Positions 11,275-23,095 are shown, numbered from the stretch's first letter. The stretch: 64,000 nt of DNA from Blastomyces gilchristii SLH14081 (GCF_000003855.2 NW_003101682.1:4596744-4660743); one strand, 5' to 3'. Program-made: numbers and translations. The notes: a model not told the origin generated them from the letters alone.

Positions 11275-11356
11275 ATGCCAGCAGTGGGATTTGAACTCAC
11301 ACACCTCTAATGTGTGCAGTCTTGGTTACCAGTCTTACCAACTGAGCCACGCTGGC
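11275..11356 (-). ncRNA. tRNA-like RNA polymerase III head
   Basis: On the minus strand the unit starts GCCAGCG and its 3' half ends TGCTGGC, giving a seven-pair acceptor stem. It has a perfect A box (TGGCTCAGTTGG) and a near-consensus B box (AGTTCAAATCCC). A CACAC/GTGTG hairpin could be a long variable arm. The D arm pairs poorly and the anticodon is unclear, so this is a tRNA-derived promoter rather than a working tRNA gene. Confidence 0.7.
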
Positions 11357-11370
11357 GACTGATTTTGCAT

Positions 11371-13800
11371 TCTCTGTGTCAATCTCATGTACAAATCCTC
11401 ATTTCAGTGATAATTTCAGTGAAAGATCTGTTCAGAAGATCTTCTCATACTTTTTCAGAACCTTCTTTATACACTTATTCTTCTGTATATTCTTTATCTT
11501 GATTTTCTTCACTTTCAGATTCTGTATTACATACAGAATGCTTTCAGATAAGATCTTATAAATTGTTCTCTTTACTTATTAATGTATAAGTAGATTTAAC
11601 TCTTCTATATCAGAGATGTGAAATATCTTTCTTATATCAGTTAATAAAATTGTATGAATCATTTTCTTTCTATCAGTTAACTGTATATAACATTTATATC
11701 ATTAAATCTGTGAATTAAATCTTTGAAATTAATCAAGTCTGAGAATAAGATTATATTTCATATTCTGCAGCTTTTACACTCAAATATAGCAAGATCATTC
11801 TCTGAAGTGTAAGAGAACTCTTACTCTTATAAGTAATATTAAATATCAGTTATCAGATAATCTTATACATCAGAGATTCTTCACTCAGTGAACCTCTTTC
11901 AGTCTTTAAATCATATAATTATTAATATATTGTATAGAAGCTTCTGTGTCTGCTAACACTTTTACAGTCATCTCTCAATTCTTATTCAAGTGTCTCTTAT
12001 ACATTAACATTTTGAGTCTCAAGACATTGAGATAAGTATCTGCTTCATCATTCTCACTCATATCTCATTCAGAAGCCTGCTTTCTCTTGATATTCATAGA
12101 ATTCAGAGAGTTATCTAACACAGACATCTCTTTCACTTTGAAGACTTTTCATAGAATATCAGTGTGTATCTCTGAGCTCACTGATTCTGCTAGTTTTTTG
12201 ATTTTCTTACTTCTCTTAACTGCACATGCTGTGTGCACTCTTTTATATCATAATTTTAGCATCTATAGTTGAAGCAAGCTCAATGCTTATAATATCAAGA
12301 TTTTCACTTAGAGAATCTCTTTTTCAGAAGATTCAGCACTTTAGTAATAATATTCAGATCTAGATTTATCACATTCAGGTGTATAACTTGTGTCATAGAA
12401 GTCTGATTACTCATTCTCTGCTGAGACATACTCAATTGCAGTATTTTCTATCACAATTGACTCACTTATTTCTGTACAATGAGAATGTTGTATGCTTCTT
12501 TTATCATGTCTGATTATAAGATTAAGCATTTTCATTCTGCTCTTAACTCAGATGTAAGACTATGAATGAAGATCTATAAATAGAAAGATATTGAAAGCTC
12601 TTCATTTAATATAAGATAGTATAAGCTAAAGTGTATAAAGTATAATATAAGATCACTTACTTATCTACACTCAGTGAAGTTTTTATAATACTTATCTTAT
12701 ATATTCACTTTCTCAAAGTTGTGCAAGATTCATTTGAAAAACTCATTTCATATTTATAAGAATGAATATCACTTCAGATCTGTAAGATTCATTTTTTCAT
12801 CAGTTATTTGTAATAACTTCACTTTTTCACATAGAAACACAGCAGATCTTAAGACTTGTTGAAATTTCATTAACTATCTGTCTGTAAGTTCATATTCAAT
12901 TCAATAATATAATTATATCTGACTTAGTCAGCTAATTACAGCATCATTTTTTCAGTCATCATTAAAGCTTGATAGCTCTGACAGATCTTCTGACTTGATA
13001 TATTTCATACTTAGATTCTTATTCTACACAGTGATCTTTAATAATATGTACACTTCTGAAGACATTGTGAACAATTGTGATGAGATCTTCAGATTCAGTG
13101 TAGTCATCTATCTATATAAACATTTAATCTCTTGCTGCAGGTCTAAGACCTGGTTTTCTCTATTCTTATTAATGATGACAATTATGTTAATAAAGCTCTT
13201 CATAGTGAATACTTGATCTGCAGTGAATGTCAATTATTGTTTGACTTTCATCTCAGTCTGTCACTGTATACACAAGGTCTCAATCTTATTTAGAATCCTT
13301 ATACATGTACAGAGCTTCAATTTCAGTTCAGCAGTTTCAGCTGCTTTTCTTACTGTTTTGAGTAAATTCTCTGAGAGATTCTGTATATCTTTCAATTCAG
13401 ATAGCAGAGAAGGGTGTTATTTATATTGACTAGAAAAGATATTTATTTCAGTGATTTCTCATTGATCATATAATGTCTATCATTATATCACTGTATTATT
13501 ATATGATTTCTGTTATTATTATATAACTTCAGTGATGACTACTCTCTCTTTTTATTCTTCTTTTAGATAGAAAGTGAACTTCTTTGAATCTGGTTCATCA
13601 CTCTCATTTCTTTTCTCACATCTCATCTGTTCACATACATAGCATTTGCCTGAGCATGAAGTTTTCTCTTAACAAGTAAAGCAGTATTAATCAGATGCTC
13701 TTTCACTCACTGCTCTTCATACACTATCTTTTGAGATGTTCTAGGATCACACTGGCATGATAACTACAAATCACTTTGTAGATGAAATTATCACACTCTG
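11371..13800 (-). pseudogene. gag region remnant of element A1
   Basis: This stretch lies between the 5' LTR (right) and pol on the minus strand, where gag is expected. A cysteine-rich segment near 13680-13620 (minus strand) reads CSGKCYVCEQM. Stops are frequent and no continuous frame survives. Small open frames on the plus strand here (for example 12995-13216) look like shadows. Confidence 0.55.
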
Positions 13801-13843
13801 AAGAAGCCTGCGCTTCTCACTGGTTTTTAGACATACTATCAGA

Positions 13844-14010
13844 TGTGATTCAAAGATTGCTTGAGTCAGCATATAATTACAGGCGTACATCGGCTTCTTA
13901 TATATCATATGCTAAATTAATTAGTGGCTGCTATGACTCCTTTACATTCGTAAGCAAGTTCAGAAGCGGCCGCGTTATTATCCGATGATTGTACGTTCTT
14001 CCGAACCACA
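13844..14010 (-). repeat. 5' LTR of element A1 (167 bp)
   Basis: Partner of 3921-4087 with the same length and termini (ends GAACCACA). Its right (outer) part is GC-rich, for example AGCGGCCGCG and CCGAACC, where the left LTR has AGTGGCCGTG and CTGAATC. Its left (inner) part is the mutated one. Confidence 0.9.
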
Positions 14011-14014
14011 GTTA

Positions 14015-15580
14015 TAATGTAAATACAGCTCTCTGATTAATATAAAGTTAAGTAAAATGTAATTCTATAATATATTATGATTTCTATAGCTGTGAACTTT
14101 TAATATGTTTATTTTTATCTTATTAACTTTCTCTAACTTCAATTATCTCATCATTAATTAATTTAAGTTTTTGAAATTTTTAAATTCTGCTTTTATAATA
14201 ATAGTGATATTTTTCAAGCATATATGAAATATTTAATTCAGTTTAATTCAATTATACAATATGAGTTTTAAAGATTATAAAGAGCTACTATACTACTATA
14301 TACAGAGTTTTTCTTTGTACTTTTCTATATTTATACTATCTTGAATTTCTGATAATAGTCAGAGATAAAGTATTTAAATTATATATTTAAAATGAAATTA
14401 TCTATTAGATGCAATTGAAGCAGAATATACTGTTTAAGTTATTACTTTGTTAAAATGTGAACTTTTTAAGCAGTTCTTAATTGTCTGTTATAGTCTAAAT
14501 TACTGGTCAGAAAAAATACATGTTTTTGTACTATGAGTAAAATAAAGTCATATAAGCTATAGTTTGAAATGCAGCTTTATATATACAATCTGATAAGATG
14601 ATTTCAGAGATCTTCTAATAATACAGAAAGTGTGTTATTTTTATTTTCTCAGTTCAAATTCGCAGTAAAAGTGAGGTCTGAATCTTGTATAAATTTATGT
14701 ATACTTTGAGAGCTTTTGTATTGAAGAAAACCTTGCAATTTTCAGAGTAATTTAATGTCTGTTGCTCTCATAATTAATTTCTCTATGTTTATACCGTTTT
14801 TTAAATTAGAATGCTTTTTTATATGACTTATTTACTGCATCTGACTCGATTCAATTTTGAAACCAGTTCAAAAAAGTCTGTTTTGAGTATTTAATAAGAG
14901 CTTTCAGTTGATTTTATGAGAGACAGAGTCTGATTGAATTGCAGACAATACAGTATACTTTTATACAGAGATTGCAGAGATTCACATTTAGTTCTGAAGC
15001 TTCAGTTTAAAGTCTGTATACTACTATTTATACTGTTATCTTTAGGTTTTAAGATAGTGTGAAGATATTTATTTCTAAAGCATAGATTAATATAAAGCTG
15101 AAGTTATTTAATATAAGATATAGACAGTATTCTTGATTGATTTTCAGTGTTATTTGAGCATTATATAATTGATCAGCTGATAATATCAGTTGACATTATA
15201 TAGAACAGATATATGTGATTACTAGTATAATTATTGTATAATATATCAGACAGTATTATTTCAGAAAAAGACTTTAAATGAAGTTTGTAAATCTTGTCAG
15301 AGTATTCATCTGTGTAATTATTTCAGTTCTTAAAATATATTAGTATGTAGTTAAAAAGATTTAAATTTCTGATTCTCAAATCATAGAGAAGTAGTTGAGT
15401 TCTTTATAAAGCTTATAACTAAACTAGTCAAAAATTTAAAGAGATTTTTGAATTTCAGAATGTGTATAAGTTAATCTGTTATTACACTATTAAAAGCGTT
15501 TAATATATTAAGTAAAAAAGTAATTGCAGCTTCTTTATCATCACTAGGATTTACTTCAGCTGTTCAATTTTGACTAGTTA
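14015..15580. other. AT-rich block with decayed coding traces
   Basis: Strongly AT-rich and CpG-poor. No element is recognisable. On the minus strand around 15080-14650 a frame reads plausibly as protein if TGA is taken as former TGG and TAA as former CAA, so this is probably a RIP-decayed gene or transposon. I cannot name the family. The block ends at an (ATT)n run at 15581-15600. Confidence 0.4.
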
Positions 15581-15619
15581 CTATTATTATTATTATTATT
15601 CTTTCATTATACTTATATA
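15581..15619 (-). mobile_element. SINE tail fragment, left part (split by element B1)
   Basis: The (ATT)n run followed by CTTTCATTATACTTATATA is the reverse complement of the tail of the SINE at 56355-56712. It continues at 21336-21465 after element B1, which inserted in the tail with an ATATA target duplication. Confidence 0.7.
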
Positions 15620-15934
15620 TGTAGTGAGTTACAACTAATTGGTAGATCATGGCATTACACTTCATAGATTTCTACTGAAAGCTCCGATTCTCGGTCGCTG
15701 ATCCTCATAAGATTCCTGTTAAAAGCTCTGATTCTCGGTTGCTAATTCTTAGTTGAGGAACAAATGAAGTTTCTATTCTTTCACTCCGAAGCTTCACCTT
15801 ATATGAATATAAATATCTGCTCTGATTTACTGAGTTTTATACTTTTTCATTTAGTTTTCTTCTCTAACATTTTCCACTTTTGTTATATAAGATCTATATC
15901 TTAATGCTGATCTATTCAGTGTAGGCCTCTTACA
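15620..15934 (+). repeat. 5' LTR of element B1 (315 bp)
   Basis: Starts TGTAG and ends CTCTTACA. It contains a tandemly duplicated segment of about 40 bp (AAGCTCYGATTCTCGGTYGC twice), present once in the LTR of copy B2. Its outer start keeps CCGATTCTCGGTCGC where the partner reads CTGATTCTCAGTCTC. Confidence 0.88.
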
Positions 15935-16239
15935 CTTGAAAAATGTTCATTATCTTCTGATTAGAAATGATTACTTATCAAGATATCTGAATGTGTAATA
16001 ATACATAACAATAAGAAAATGAACAATCAGTGAAGTGAACACTGAGTCTGTACATAGAAGCTTGCTTATCAGTTACTCTGACCCTGTAACAAGATCTTAC
16101 AAAGAGAATATCAGTAAAAGACCTGAGAGTTCTGACATCTTAAATGTATGAGATATTCATACAAATACACTTCTTCTGATTCCGAAGAACTCTTAAATGC
16201 AGGTATTATACATCTGATGAATGATATAGCTATATATAC

Positions 16240-17400
16240 TGATAACATGAGAGAACTCTTAAATGCGAGCATAGACACAGTTCTGCAGTCACTTCAAGCA
16301 AGGTTGACATTATAACAGCAACAGATAGCTGATATGTACACAAATCAACAACATCAATATAAAGAAATTCAACAATTAACTTCACAAGAAACCACTACAC
16401 AGACAATTTCAACACTGATTAAATCAGAGAGAGTGTAAACACTGAAGAAATGTCTAAATAGTCTTACATATTTTAATACTTGAGACCTCACTCTCTATCT
16501 GTTATAAAGGTTGAACATGTCTATAAAACTGAGTGTAGATGAACATGTCATCCGCTCATTAACTAATCAAGATTGATATATCAATGATCAATTGAAAGAT
16601 TGCATGAAATAGAAGTTTCATTCATAAATGAAGATATATGAATTAATGTTATATGCATCTGATAATATTATTAAACATCTCAATGTTCTGTTCAGAGATA
16701 CTGCTATGCAGCAGAAGACATTAGATTAATTACAGAGTATCTGACAGAGAAATACTTCTCTCACAATATTCATCCCTGCCTTTGACACTAAGATTCTAGA
16801 AGCAGATGATCAATTCTGAGAGAATCAAATAAAGATTCACATACTCAAGAAGACACTAACTTTTGTACTTCTATAAGTTCTTATAAGTGTAGACAAAGAC
16901 CTGACTTATGAAGACTTCTGCATACAACTTCAGATATTGAATGATCATCTTATCAAGCTTAAGAGTATACAGAACAATGGCAGGAGACATTACATCTCAG
17001 TTACATATATACCTGCATTAAAGAATAACAATGCAGATGCTATGAACTGAGTAGACTCAAATGTCTGTATATAAGCAGAAGTCTTTGCTGTCTGAACAGG
17101 CTTCTGAGTCTCTGAAATTGCTTCTGAAGAAGCTGTCAATCAATCACAATAAGAAGTGTGCATCAATTGTAACTGATCAGAATATATTACTTTTAACTAT
17201 TAATTAGTCTATGTATCTTCTCATTCAAAGAAAGAATTAGCATCTGTCCGCACTATTCACATTACATTAGAGAAAGATTCAGAAGATAACTATAAAGATG
17301 CTCTGATGAAATAGGTAAAAGATTAGCTCATACTCAAACTCGCAAGCAGATGCTTGAAGAGGTCAGATGATAATGATTTGAAGAGAAAATAATAATGAAT
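16240..17400 (+). pseudogene. gag remnant of element B1 with zinc knuckle
   Basis: The plus strand translates through stops as a helical capsid-like region (FCIQLQILNDHLIKLKSIQ) and then a CCHC-type knuckle near 17160-17205, CINCN..SEYITFNY, where the expected H and last C have both become Y. Stops such as the TGA at 16818 sit where W is expected. The same segments recur in copy B2 (56713-58010). Confidence 0.75.
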
Positions 17401-17439
17401 ACAAGTCTTGTATCTACTGTGATGAATAACATGTATAAT

Positions 17440-19350
17440 ATGAAAGCCATGATAGACAGCAGTCTATGCCACTATACAATGATTAAATCTTCAGTCATAA
17501 GACACTGTAACCTTCAGTGTATCCTCTTATCAAGACTCTGACTTCTTGCAGAATTTAATGATTGAAAAGATATTTACATCTGTTACATAATGAAACTAAA
17601 CATAGATATTAGAGAATATTAACATGTAGATACTTATATATATGAAGTGAATAATCTTGACTATAATCTTATATTGAAACTTGTTTGACTATCTGAATAA
17701 GATATCTTATTAAACACTTAAAACAGGAGTTTAATATTCTTCAATAATGATCAAGTTCATGAGAATGATATTCATAAGACTATAAACCTGACACAGATCT
17801 CTGTTAACACTGATAAAATACTCTGAAAGAGTTTCAGATACAGTTGTTAACAAGATCACTGATAGTAGAATTATATAGCAATCTACTTCATCAGTCTGAT
17901 CAATATTAAAAAAGCTCTAGAAAAGTTATTCTGTATTATAAGAACAGATTCTTATACAAAACCTTCTTAACAATATCATAAATATCTAGATGTCTTCTGA
18001 TAAGACAACATTATAAATTCACTCTTCTTATGAGACTCAGAAGTAGATCACAGTATCAAGCTGAAAAAGAAGAATAATAAGAATTTCAAATTCACTGTGA
18101 GACTCTCTTTATAATATATTCTGAGATGAACTTCTTCTTCTTTGAAAGACACTCAATAATCTGTTGAATAAGAGATTCATATATATTAGTAACTCTTTCA
18201 CTGCAGCTTCTATTCTCTTTACAAAGAAATCAGACAGAGAACTTCAATTCTGCATGAACTATTAAGAACTGAACAGATTAATAAAGAAAGATTATTATCT
18301 CTTATCTCTTATTAATGAAATCCTAGCATATATTAAGTAAGCTTAATGATTTACAAAGCTAGATATTATTATCACATTTCATAAGATTTACATCACTGAA
18401 GAAGATGAATAGCTTACAGTATTTCAAACATAATATGATCTATTTAAATGAGTAGTTACAGATTTTAAACTGACTAATATCTTCAGTACATTTCAAAAGT
18501 ATATTAACTGAGTACTTCAAGATTTCCTTGATAAGTTTGTATCTGCTTATCTTAATGACATTTTCATCTTTACTGATAAGTTCAGAAAAAAATATCAAGA
18601 ATATGTATGAGAAGTATTACAATAACTACAAGAAGCAGAACTACTGATAGATATAGATAAGTGTGATTTTAAAGTCAAGAGTATAAAATATCTAGATTTT
18701 ATCATAGAAGCTGATAAGAGAATCTGAATGACTTCTAAGAAGATCTCTGCTATTTTGAAATAAGAAGCTTTATACACTGTAAAAGATATATAAAGCTTCA
18801 TTGAATTTGCTAACTTCTATTAATAACTTATACAAAACATCTCAGATATTGCTAGATCACTTACAGAACTTATTAAGAAGAACTCAGTATTTTAATAATT
18901 AGCAGACACTGAAGCTGTATTTATCTAAATAAAGAAGATATTCATTAATATCTCTCTACTAATAATATTTAACTCTGATTATTAAACAGTTGTTGAAGCT
19001 GACTTCTCTGACTATATTATAAAAGAAGCTATATTATAATATAATAATAAAGATATCTTATAATTATGCATCTTCATGTCTAAGAAATTGAGACTCATTG
19101 AGTGCAATTATGAGATGTATGATAAAAAGCCTCTTACAATAATATACTGTTCAGAAGAATGAGAGTCTGAACTCTGAAGTGTCTTCAAATTTACAATAAT
19201 CACAGATTATAAGAATTTCAAGTATTTCACAATTATTTATAAGCTTTCTGAATAATAGTTGCAATGATCTGAGCTATTAAGTCATTTTCATTTCATAATA
19301 CACTACTGTCTCAGTAGTCAGAACTCAATGACAGATGCTCTCTTATGATG
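17440..19350 (+). pseudogene. protease, RT and RNase H remnant of element B1
   Basis: Protease-like AMIDSSLCHYTMI lies near 17440. RT runs about 18100-18650 with YLNDIFIFTDK at 18550-18580, a decayed YLDDILIFS catalytic box. RNase H follows to about 19350. Reading frames are repeatedly closed by TGA. Copy B2 has matching sequence at 58050-59960. Confidence 0.8.
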
Positions 19351-19639
19351 AGAGTAAGATATACATTTCAATTTAACAGACACCTGCTGAATGAACTGAG
19401 AGTATCAGCTCTTAAATTCAAAAATACTAGTTAATTACAATGAAACAACTCATGACATTATACATGCTTCTCTGATTAAAACTGCTATCAATATTCTGAT
19501 AACTTTCAAATCTTCACTGAAAGAACTGTGATATACAACAGCTCAAACTAATACACTTCTTCAGACTCTTACTAAAGCAGTACAATAAGAAGCTTCTCAA
19601 TTGTCTTCAGAAGTACATATAAAGATCAACATCTCAGAA

Positions 19640-20560
19640 TGTTCAATTGATAATAATAACACTCTGCAATTTCATGAATAACATTGAGTCTCTCAGTTCA
19701 AACTCTTATGCACTAAGATAATGCAAGAGATGTATAATTTGTATATAACTGATTATTCAGGTTATGAGTAACTATACTGAATAATCTCTTGAGAATTCTA
19801 CTGGCCTGAGATATTGAACAGTATCAGACACTTTATCTGAAACTGTAACTGTTGTTTCCCTGTTATCTCATAGAAAGATCATAGAAAAGACCTACTGAAA
19901 TCACTTAATATCTCTGATAGAATCCGATGAGATACAGTAATTAACTTTACTATCAATCTCTCTAAGAGTAAGAGTTATAAAAATATCCTGATTATCATTG
20001 ACTGATTAAGCAAAGATGTAATATTGAAATCTTATGATAAGATGAACACTGAACAGATCATTGAAGCTTTCTTATAAAGCTTATTCTATCAGATATATAA
20101 CTTACTGAGATCTATAGGATCTGATCTGAGCTGTCAATTCATGAGTACTCTCTGAATAAGAATCTGTCAAGGTGTCAAGATTATACACTGTTTATCAACT
20201 ACTTATCACTCTGAGACTGATAATACATCAGAATGAATAATTCAGATTATAAAGAACTATCTTCATAAGTTCTGCAATTATTCACAAGATGATTGATATA
20301 ATCTTCTTCTATACGCAGAGATTATTATGAATGACTGAGATGCTATTTCAACAGATGTAAGCCTGTTCTTCTTTACACATAGTTACTGTATAAAGATGTT
20401 GAATCTTCTAGAGATTATACAGTTTACACTGAACTCTCACAGTCTGATTCAGATTGCTGATAATATAGTAACAAAGCTCTGGAATATCTGTGACTAAGTA
20501 GAAGTCTTCATGATAAGTGCTAAACAAGATTAAGAGAATTAAATCAATGTCTGCTGAGAT
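19640..20560 (+). pseudogene. integrase remnant of element B1
   Basis: A zinc-binding HH..CC part (about 19670-19860) ends in FIxNCNCCF. The core follows with SYKNILIIID and YHSETDNTSE near 20200-20235, decayed from YHPETDGQTER. The catalytic spacing looks preserved but stops interrupt it. Confidence 0.8.
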
Positions 20561-20639
20561 CTCACTAAGCAATATAAGATAGAAGATCTGATGTGATTAA
20601 ATCTTAAGAATATATAAATTACATGCCTGTCTCATACAC

Positions 20640-20965
20640 TGAACTACTGTTATATTAAATACAAAGTGATAGAAGTTCTAGACAGTTGTAACTACTGTCT
20701 TGACACATTATCAGAGATTCATGATATCTTTCATATGAGCTTGCTCTGCTGTACTGTCACTGATTCATTCTCTTCTCAACTGACATCTGACTGACAGCTA
20801 TCAGAAATAATAGAAGAAGATAATGATCTTGAATTAGAGATTGAAGATATTCTCAACAAAAGGCTCTGCAGTCACAGCTGATAATATCTTGTGAAATGAG
20901 GCAGCTATAATTATCTAATCTGAACTCTGAGCTCTGTATTATCTGAAACAGCAGCTCTTGACTGA
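20640..20965 (+). pseudogene. integrase C-terminus and chromodomain remnant of element B1
   Basis: After an FHMSLL segment (from the family's HPVFHVSLL) comes ELEIEDILNKRLC, then YLVK.GSYNYLI.TLSSVLSETAALD, the layout of a chromodomain (EILDSR..YLVKWKGY..TWEP..NL..A). The x positions are TGA stops at former tryptophans. This places family B among the chromoviruses, whose chromodomain directs integration toward heterochromatin. Confidence 0.78.
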
Positions 20966-21016
20966 TGAGAACTATGTGCCTGCAATTCTATCTCACTTCT
21001 GAAAAGGGGAAACTAA

Positions 21017-21330
21017 TGTAGCAGGCTATACTCAATTGATAGATTATTTCATTACACTTCATAGATTTCTACTAAAAGCTCTGATTCTCAGTCTCTGATT
21101 CTTATAAGATTTCTGCTAAAAGCTCTAATTCTCAGTCATTAATTCTCAGTTAAGAAACTCACAGAGTTTCTATTCTTTCACTCTGAAGCTTCATCTCATA
21201 TGTGTATAAATATCCGCTTCAATTGCTGATTCTCATACTTTCTCTTTTATTTTCCTTCTTTAATGTTTTTCACTTTTGTTATATAAGACCTATATCTTAA
21301 TACTGATCTATTCAGCGAAGGCATCTTATA
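21017..21330 (+). repeat. 3' LTR of element B1 (314 bp)
   Basis: Partner of 15620-15934. Its inner (left) end is the more mutated, while its outer part keeps sites such as ATCCGC and CAGCGAAGG that are lost in the 5' LTR. Confidence 0.88.
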
Positions 21331-21335
21331 ATATA

Positions 21336-21465
21336 CAAGCTGAGCTTATAATAAGTTCTTGTATGATATTAAATATAGATCAAGTATTGATTATATGAAA
21401 GAAAAAATAAATGTTGAGATTATATTAAGATAACAAGAATATAGAAAATACAAAGAAGTGATAAT
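21336..21465 (-). mobile_element. SINE tail fragment, right part
   Basis: Reverse complement of the 3' part of the SINE at 56355-56712 (shared block AAGATAACAAGAAYATAG and flanking sequence). Together with 15581-15619 it makes a 5'-truncated SINE copy of about 170 bp that element B1 split. Confidence 0.7.
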
Positions 21466-21479
21466 TAATGATATATAAA

Positions 21480-21810
21480 CTGATTATGTAACTATGTCTG
21501 AGATCAGAATTAAACTTCATAGTTATTATATAATCTAAAAGTATTACTTCTGATCATAATTTATATTTATTACATTGAGCTTAAATCACTTTATTTAAAA
21601 TATTAAAGATCTCAGATTCACTTTTCAAGTAAAAGTTTAGCCTTAAATAAAGAATATATTTGAATTCTTAGTTACATTTTCATTCTGATTTCATTATTAA
21701 GAATGATATTAAGTGAGACTATGAAATTATTTCTTACTTACATAATATTCTATACATAGTGCTCATTTGGTAAAAATTCAATAGAGAGTGTTATTAGATA
21801 TTATTACTTT
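21480..21810 (+). repeat. dispersed AT-rich repeat R1, copy 1
   Basis: About 330 bp shared with 56008-56333 in the same orientation, including TGTCTGAGATCAGAAT, TTACTYCTGATCATAATTTA and AAATAAAGAATATATTTGAA-like blocks. It lies next to SINE sequence at both loci, in different arrangements. No coding sense is visible. It may be an LTR or another element's end. Confidence 0.65.
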
Positions 21811-22976
21811 TCTAAACACAGATTATAATTTATATAATTTTATTTCTGAAAAAAATAAAAAATAAAAAAAATTAGAATCACAGAGCTGCAGTACTATTAA
21901 AATACTCACTTCTCAGAGTCTTTATAATATTTATTATTAAGTATATATCTCTTATAGTAAGAGTAATACAGCTGTAATAAGTTATTATCTTAATATTATC
22001 TAATAAATAATCAGTATATATCTGTATAAATATGAACAATTAGAAAATATATACTTAAAAAGTGTGATCAGAGTAAGCTCTGCTGTAACTTGAATTTTAT
22101 TAAGAATAGAATGCTGAAATTGATGACTCTCTTCATTAATTTCATAGACAAGATGTAGAAAGATAATTTTTAAAAATATAAAGTTCTCTGACTTCTAATA
22201 AAAAAAGATCTTATAGAGAAACTCTATTTTCATAATATCAGAAACTGAGTATTATTAAAAAGTGTTACTTTCATACAATATTTATATACTTACTTTAGTG
22301 ATTCACTCTCTATATATATAACTGAGTGTTACAGCCTTCTCACACTGTACAGCTCTTCTTGAGATGCTGCTGCTAGTATACAACTCACACAGCTTCTCAA
22401 TTCAGCATGTACTGTGTGTATGCAGCTCTGCATACTGAGACTATATTGTTTATTATAGTCTGATATAATACTTGCTTTTCACAGTCTATGTTTCATTTAA
22501 GAGAAGAGGAAGAAAATACACTGCTATTTTATTAAGAAAGAGATAAGTAATTGATATTATAGAAAATAATTTAATTTCTTCTATATTTTTTAAAAATTTA
22601 ATTAGTTTATACTCTTCAATTTGAGAGTTTCTAAGAGAGTTTTAATAGTTTTCATATCAGCTTGAAATTGGTGATGATTTGAAGAAGAGAAAAGAGAGAA
22701 GAAAGAAATAAGAACAACTTATCTTTATAATATAAAAATAGAGAATTGCTGCAATTATTCTCTTTAGTAACAAAGATCTGTTTTCTGAATGTATCTCTGA
22801 TACAGATTATATAATAACTGTATATAAAGAATATTAACAGTGTATGTATTGAATGAAGATAATATTACTATATAATACTATAACTGTTTCTATACATCTC
22901 TGAAAGCTGTTAATATTGTCTTTGAGTCTCTTTATATTTGATCACTTAATAATATATTTCAATACACTCTCTCTTT

Positions 22977-23095
22977 TATTATTATTATTATTATCATTAT
23001 TCTAACTATTACTACTATTATTACTATTATCATTATCACTATTATCATCACTAATATTATTATCATCATTATTATCATTATTTTTAATATATTAT
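22977..23095. repeat. ATT/ATC trinucleotide microsatellite
   Basis: About 120 bp of imperfect ATT units interspersed with ATC, ACT and AAT variants. LINE and SINE copies in this window end in (AAT)n, so this could be an expanded tail on a lost minus-strand element. Confidence 0.75.

Larger units (their letters stand above)
9521..11356 (-). mobile_element. chimeric retroelement: tRNA-like head, GC-rich body, LINE 3' end
   Basis: Read on the minus strand: a tRNA-like 5' end (11356 to about 11275), about 670 bp of GC-richer unique sequence (to 10610), then 1.09 kb of RIP-mutated LINE 3' sequence (10609-9521) ending in an (AAT)n tail. The LINE part matches 47381-48475 of the full-length LINE, including its RNase H and terminal CCHC region. 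A 14-bp target duplication flanks the whole unit, so the parts moved as one cDNA. RIP-type decay stops abruptly at 10609/10610, as expected if only the LINE part was multicopy. Chimeric retrogenes made by template switching of LINE RT are known from fungi. No intact ORF is present. Confidence 0.8.
3921..14010 (-). mobile_element. Ty3/gypsy retrotransposon A1, RIP-decayed, with a nested chimeric retroelement
   Basis: Two 167-bp LTRs (3921-4087 and 13844-14010) are flanked by the 4-bp target duplication GTTA (3917-3920, 14011-14014). Coding runs on the minus strand: gag about 13700-11371, RT about 9420-8850 (decayed YLVYLNNILVFS near 9040-9066), RNase H about 8850-8350, integrase 8144-7383. The purine-rich stretch beside the left LTR (GATGAGGGAGGA on the minus strand) acts as polypurine tract and confirms orientation. 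All pol frames are broken by stops and CpG is nearly absent. Without the nested insert at 9521-11356 it is about 8.24 kb, matching copy A2 (8.29 kb). Confidence 0.9.
15620..21330 (+). mobile_element. chromodomain Ty3/gypsy retrotransposon B1, RIP-decayed
   Basis: A 5.7-kb element with LTRs of 315 bp (15620-15934) and 314 bp (21017-21330), flanked by ATATA (15615-15619, 21331-21335). Domains in order on the plus strand are gag with zinc knuckle, protease, RT, RNase H, integrase and a C-terminal chromodomain. The purine stretch GAAAAGGGGAAAC just before the 3' LTR serves as polypurine tract. Every domain carries in-frame TGA/TAA/TAG stops, so it cannot move by itself. Confidence 0.9.

Noticed and set aside
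11275..11356. functional tRNA gene
   Set aside because: The acceptor stem and A/B boxes are present, but the D arm and anticodon arm are poor, and the unit is the exact 5' end of a retroelement enclosed by a target duplication.
3921..14010. element A1 read as plus-strand because its LTRs read TG..CA left to right
   Set aside because: Integrase and RT motifs are on the minus strand and the polypurine tract adjoins the left LTR, so the element is minus.
22330..22500. solo LTR starting TGTTACAGCC
   Set aside because: Composition suggests an LTR, but I found no second copy, matching end or target duplication in the window.
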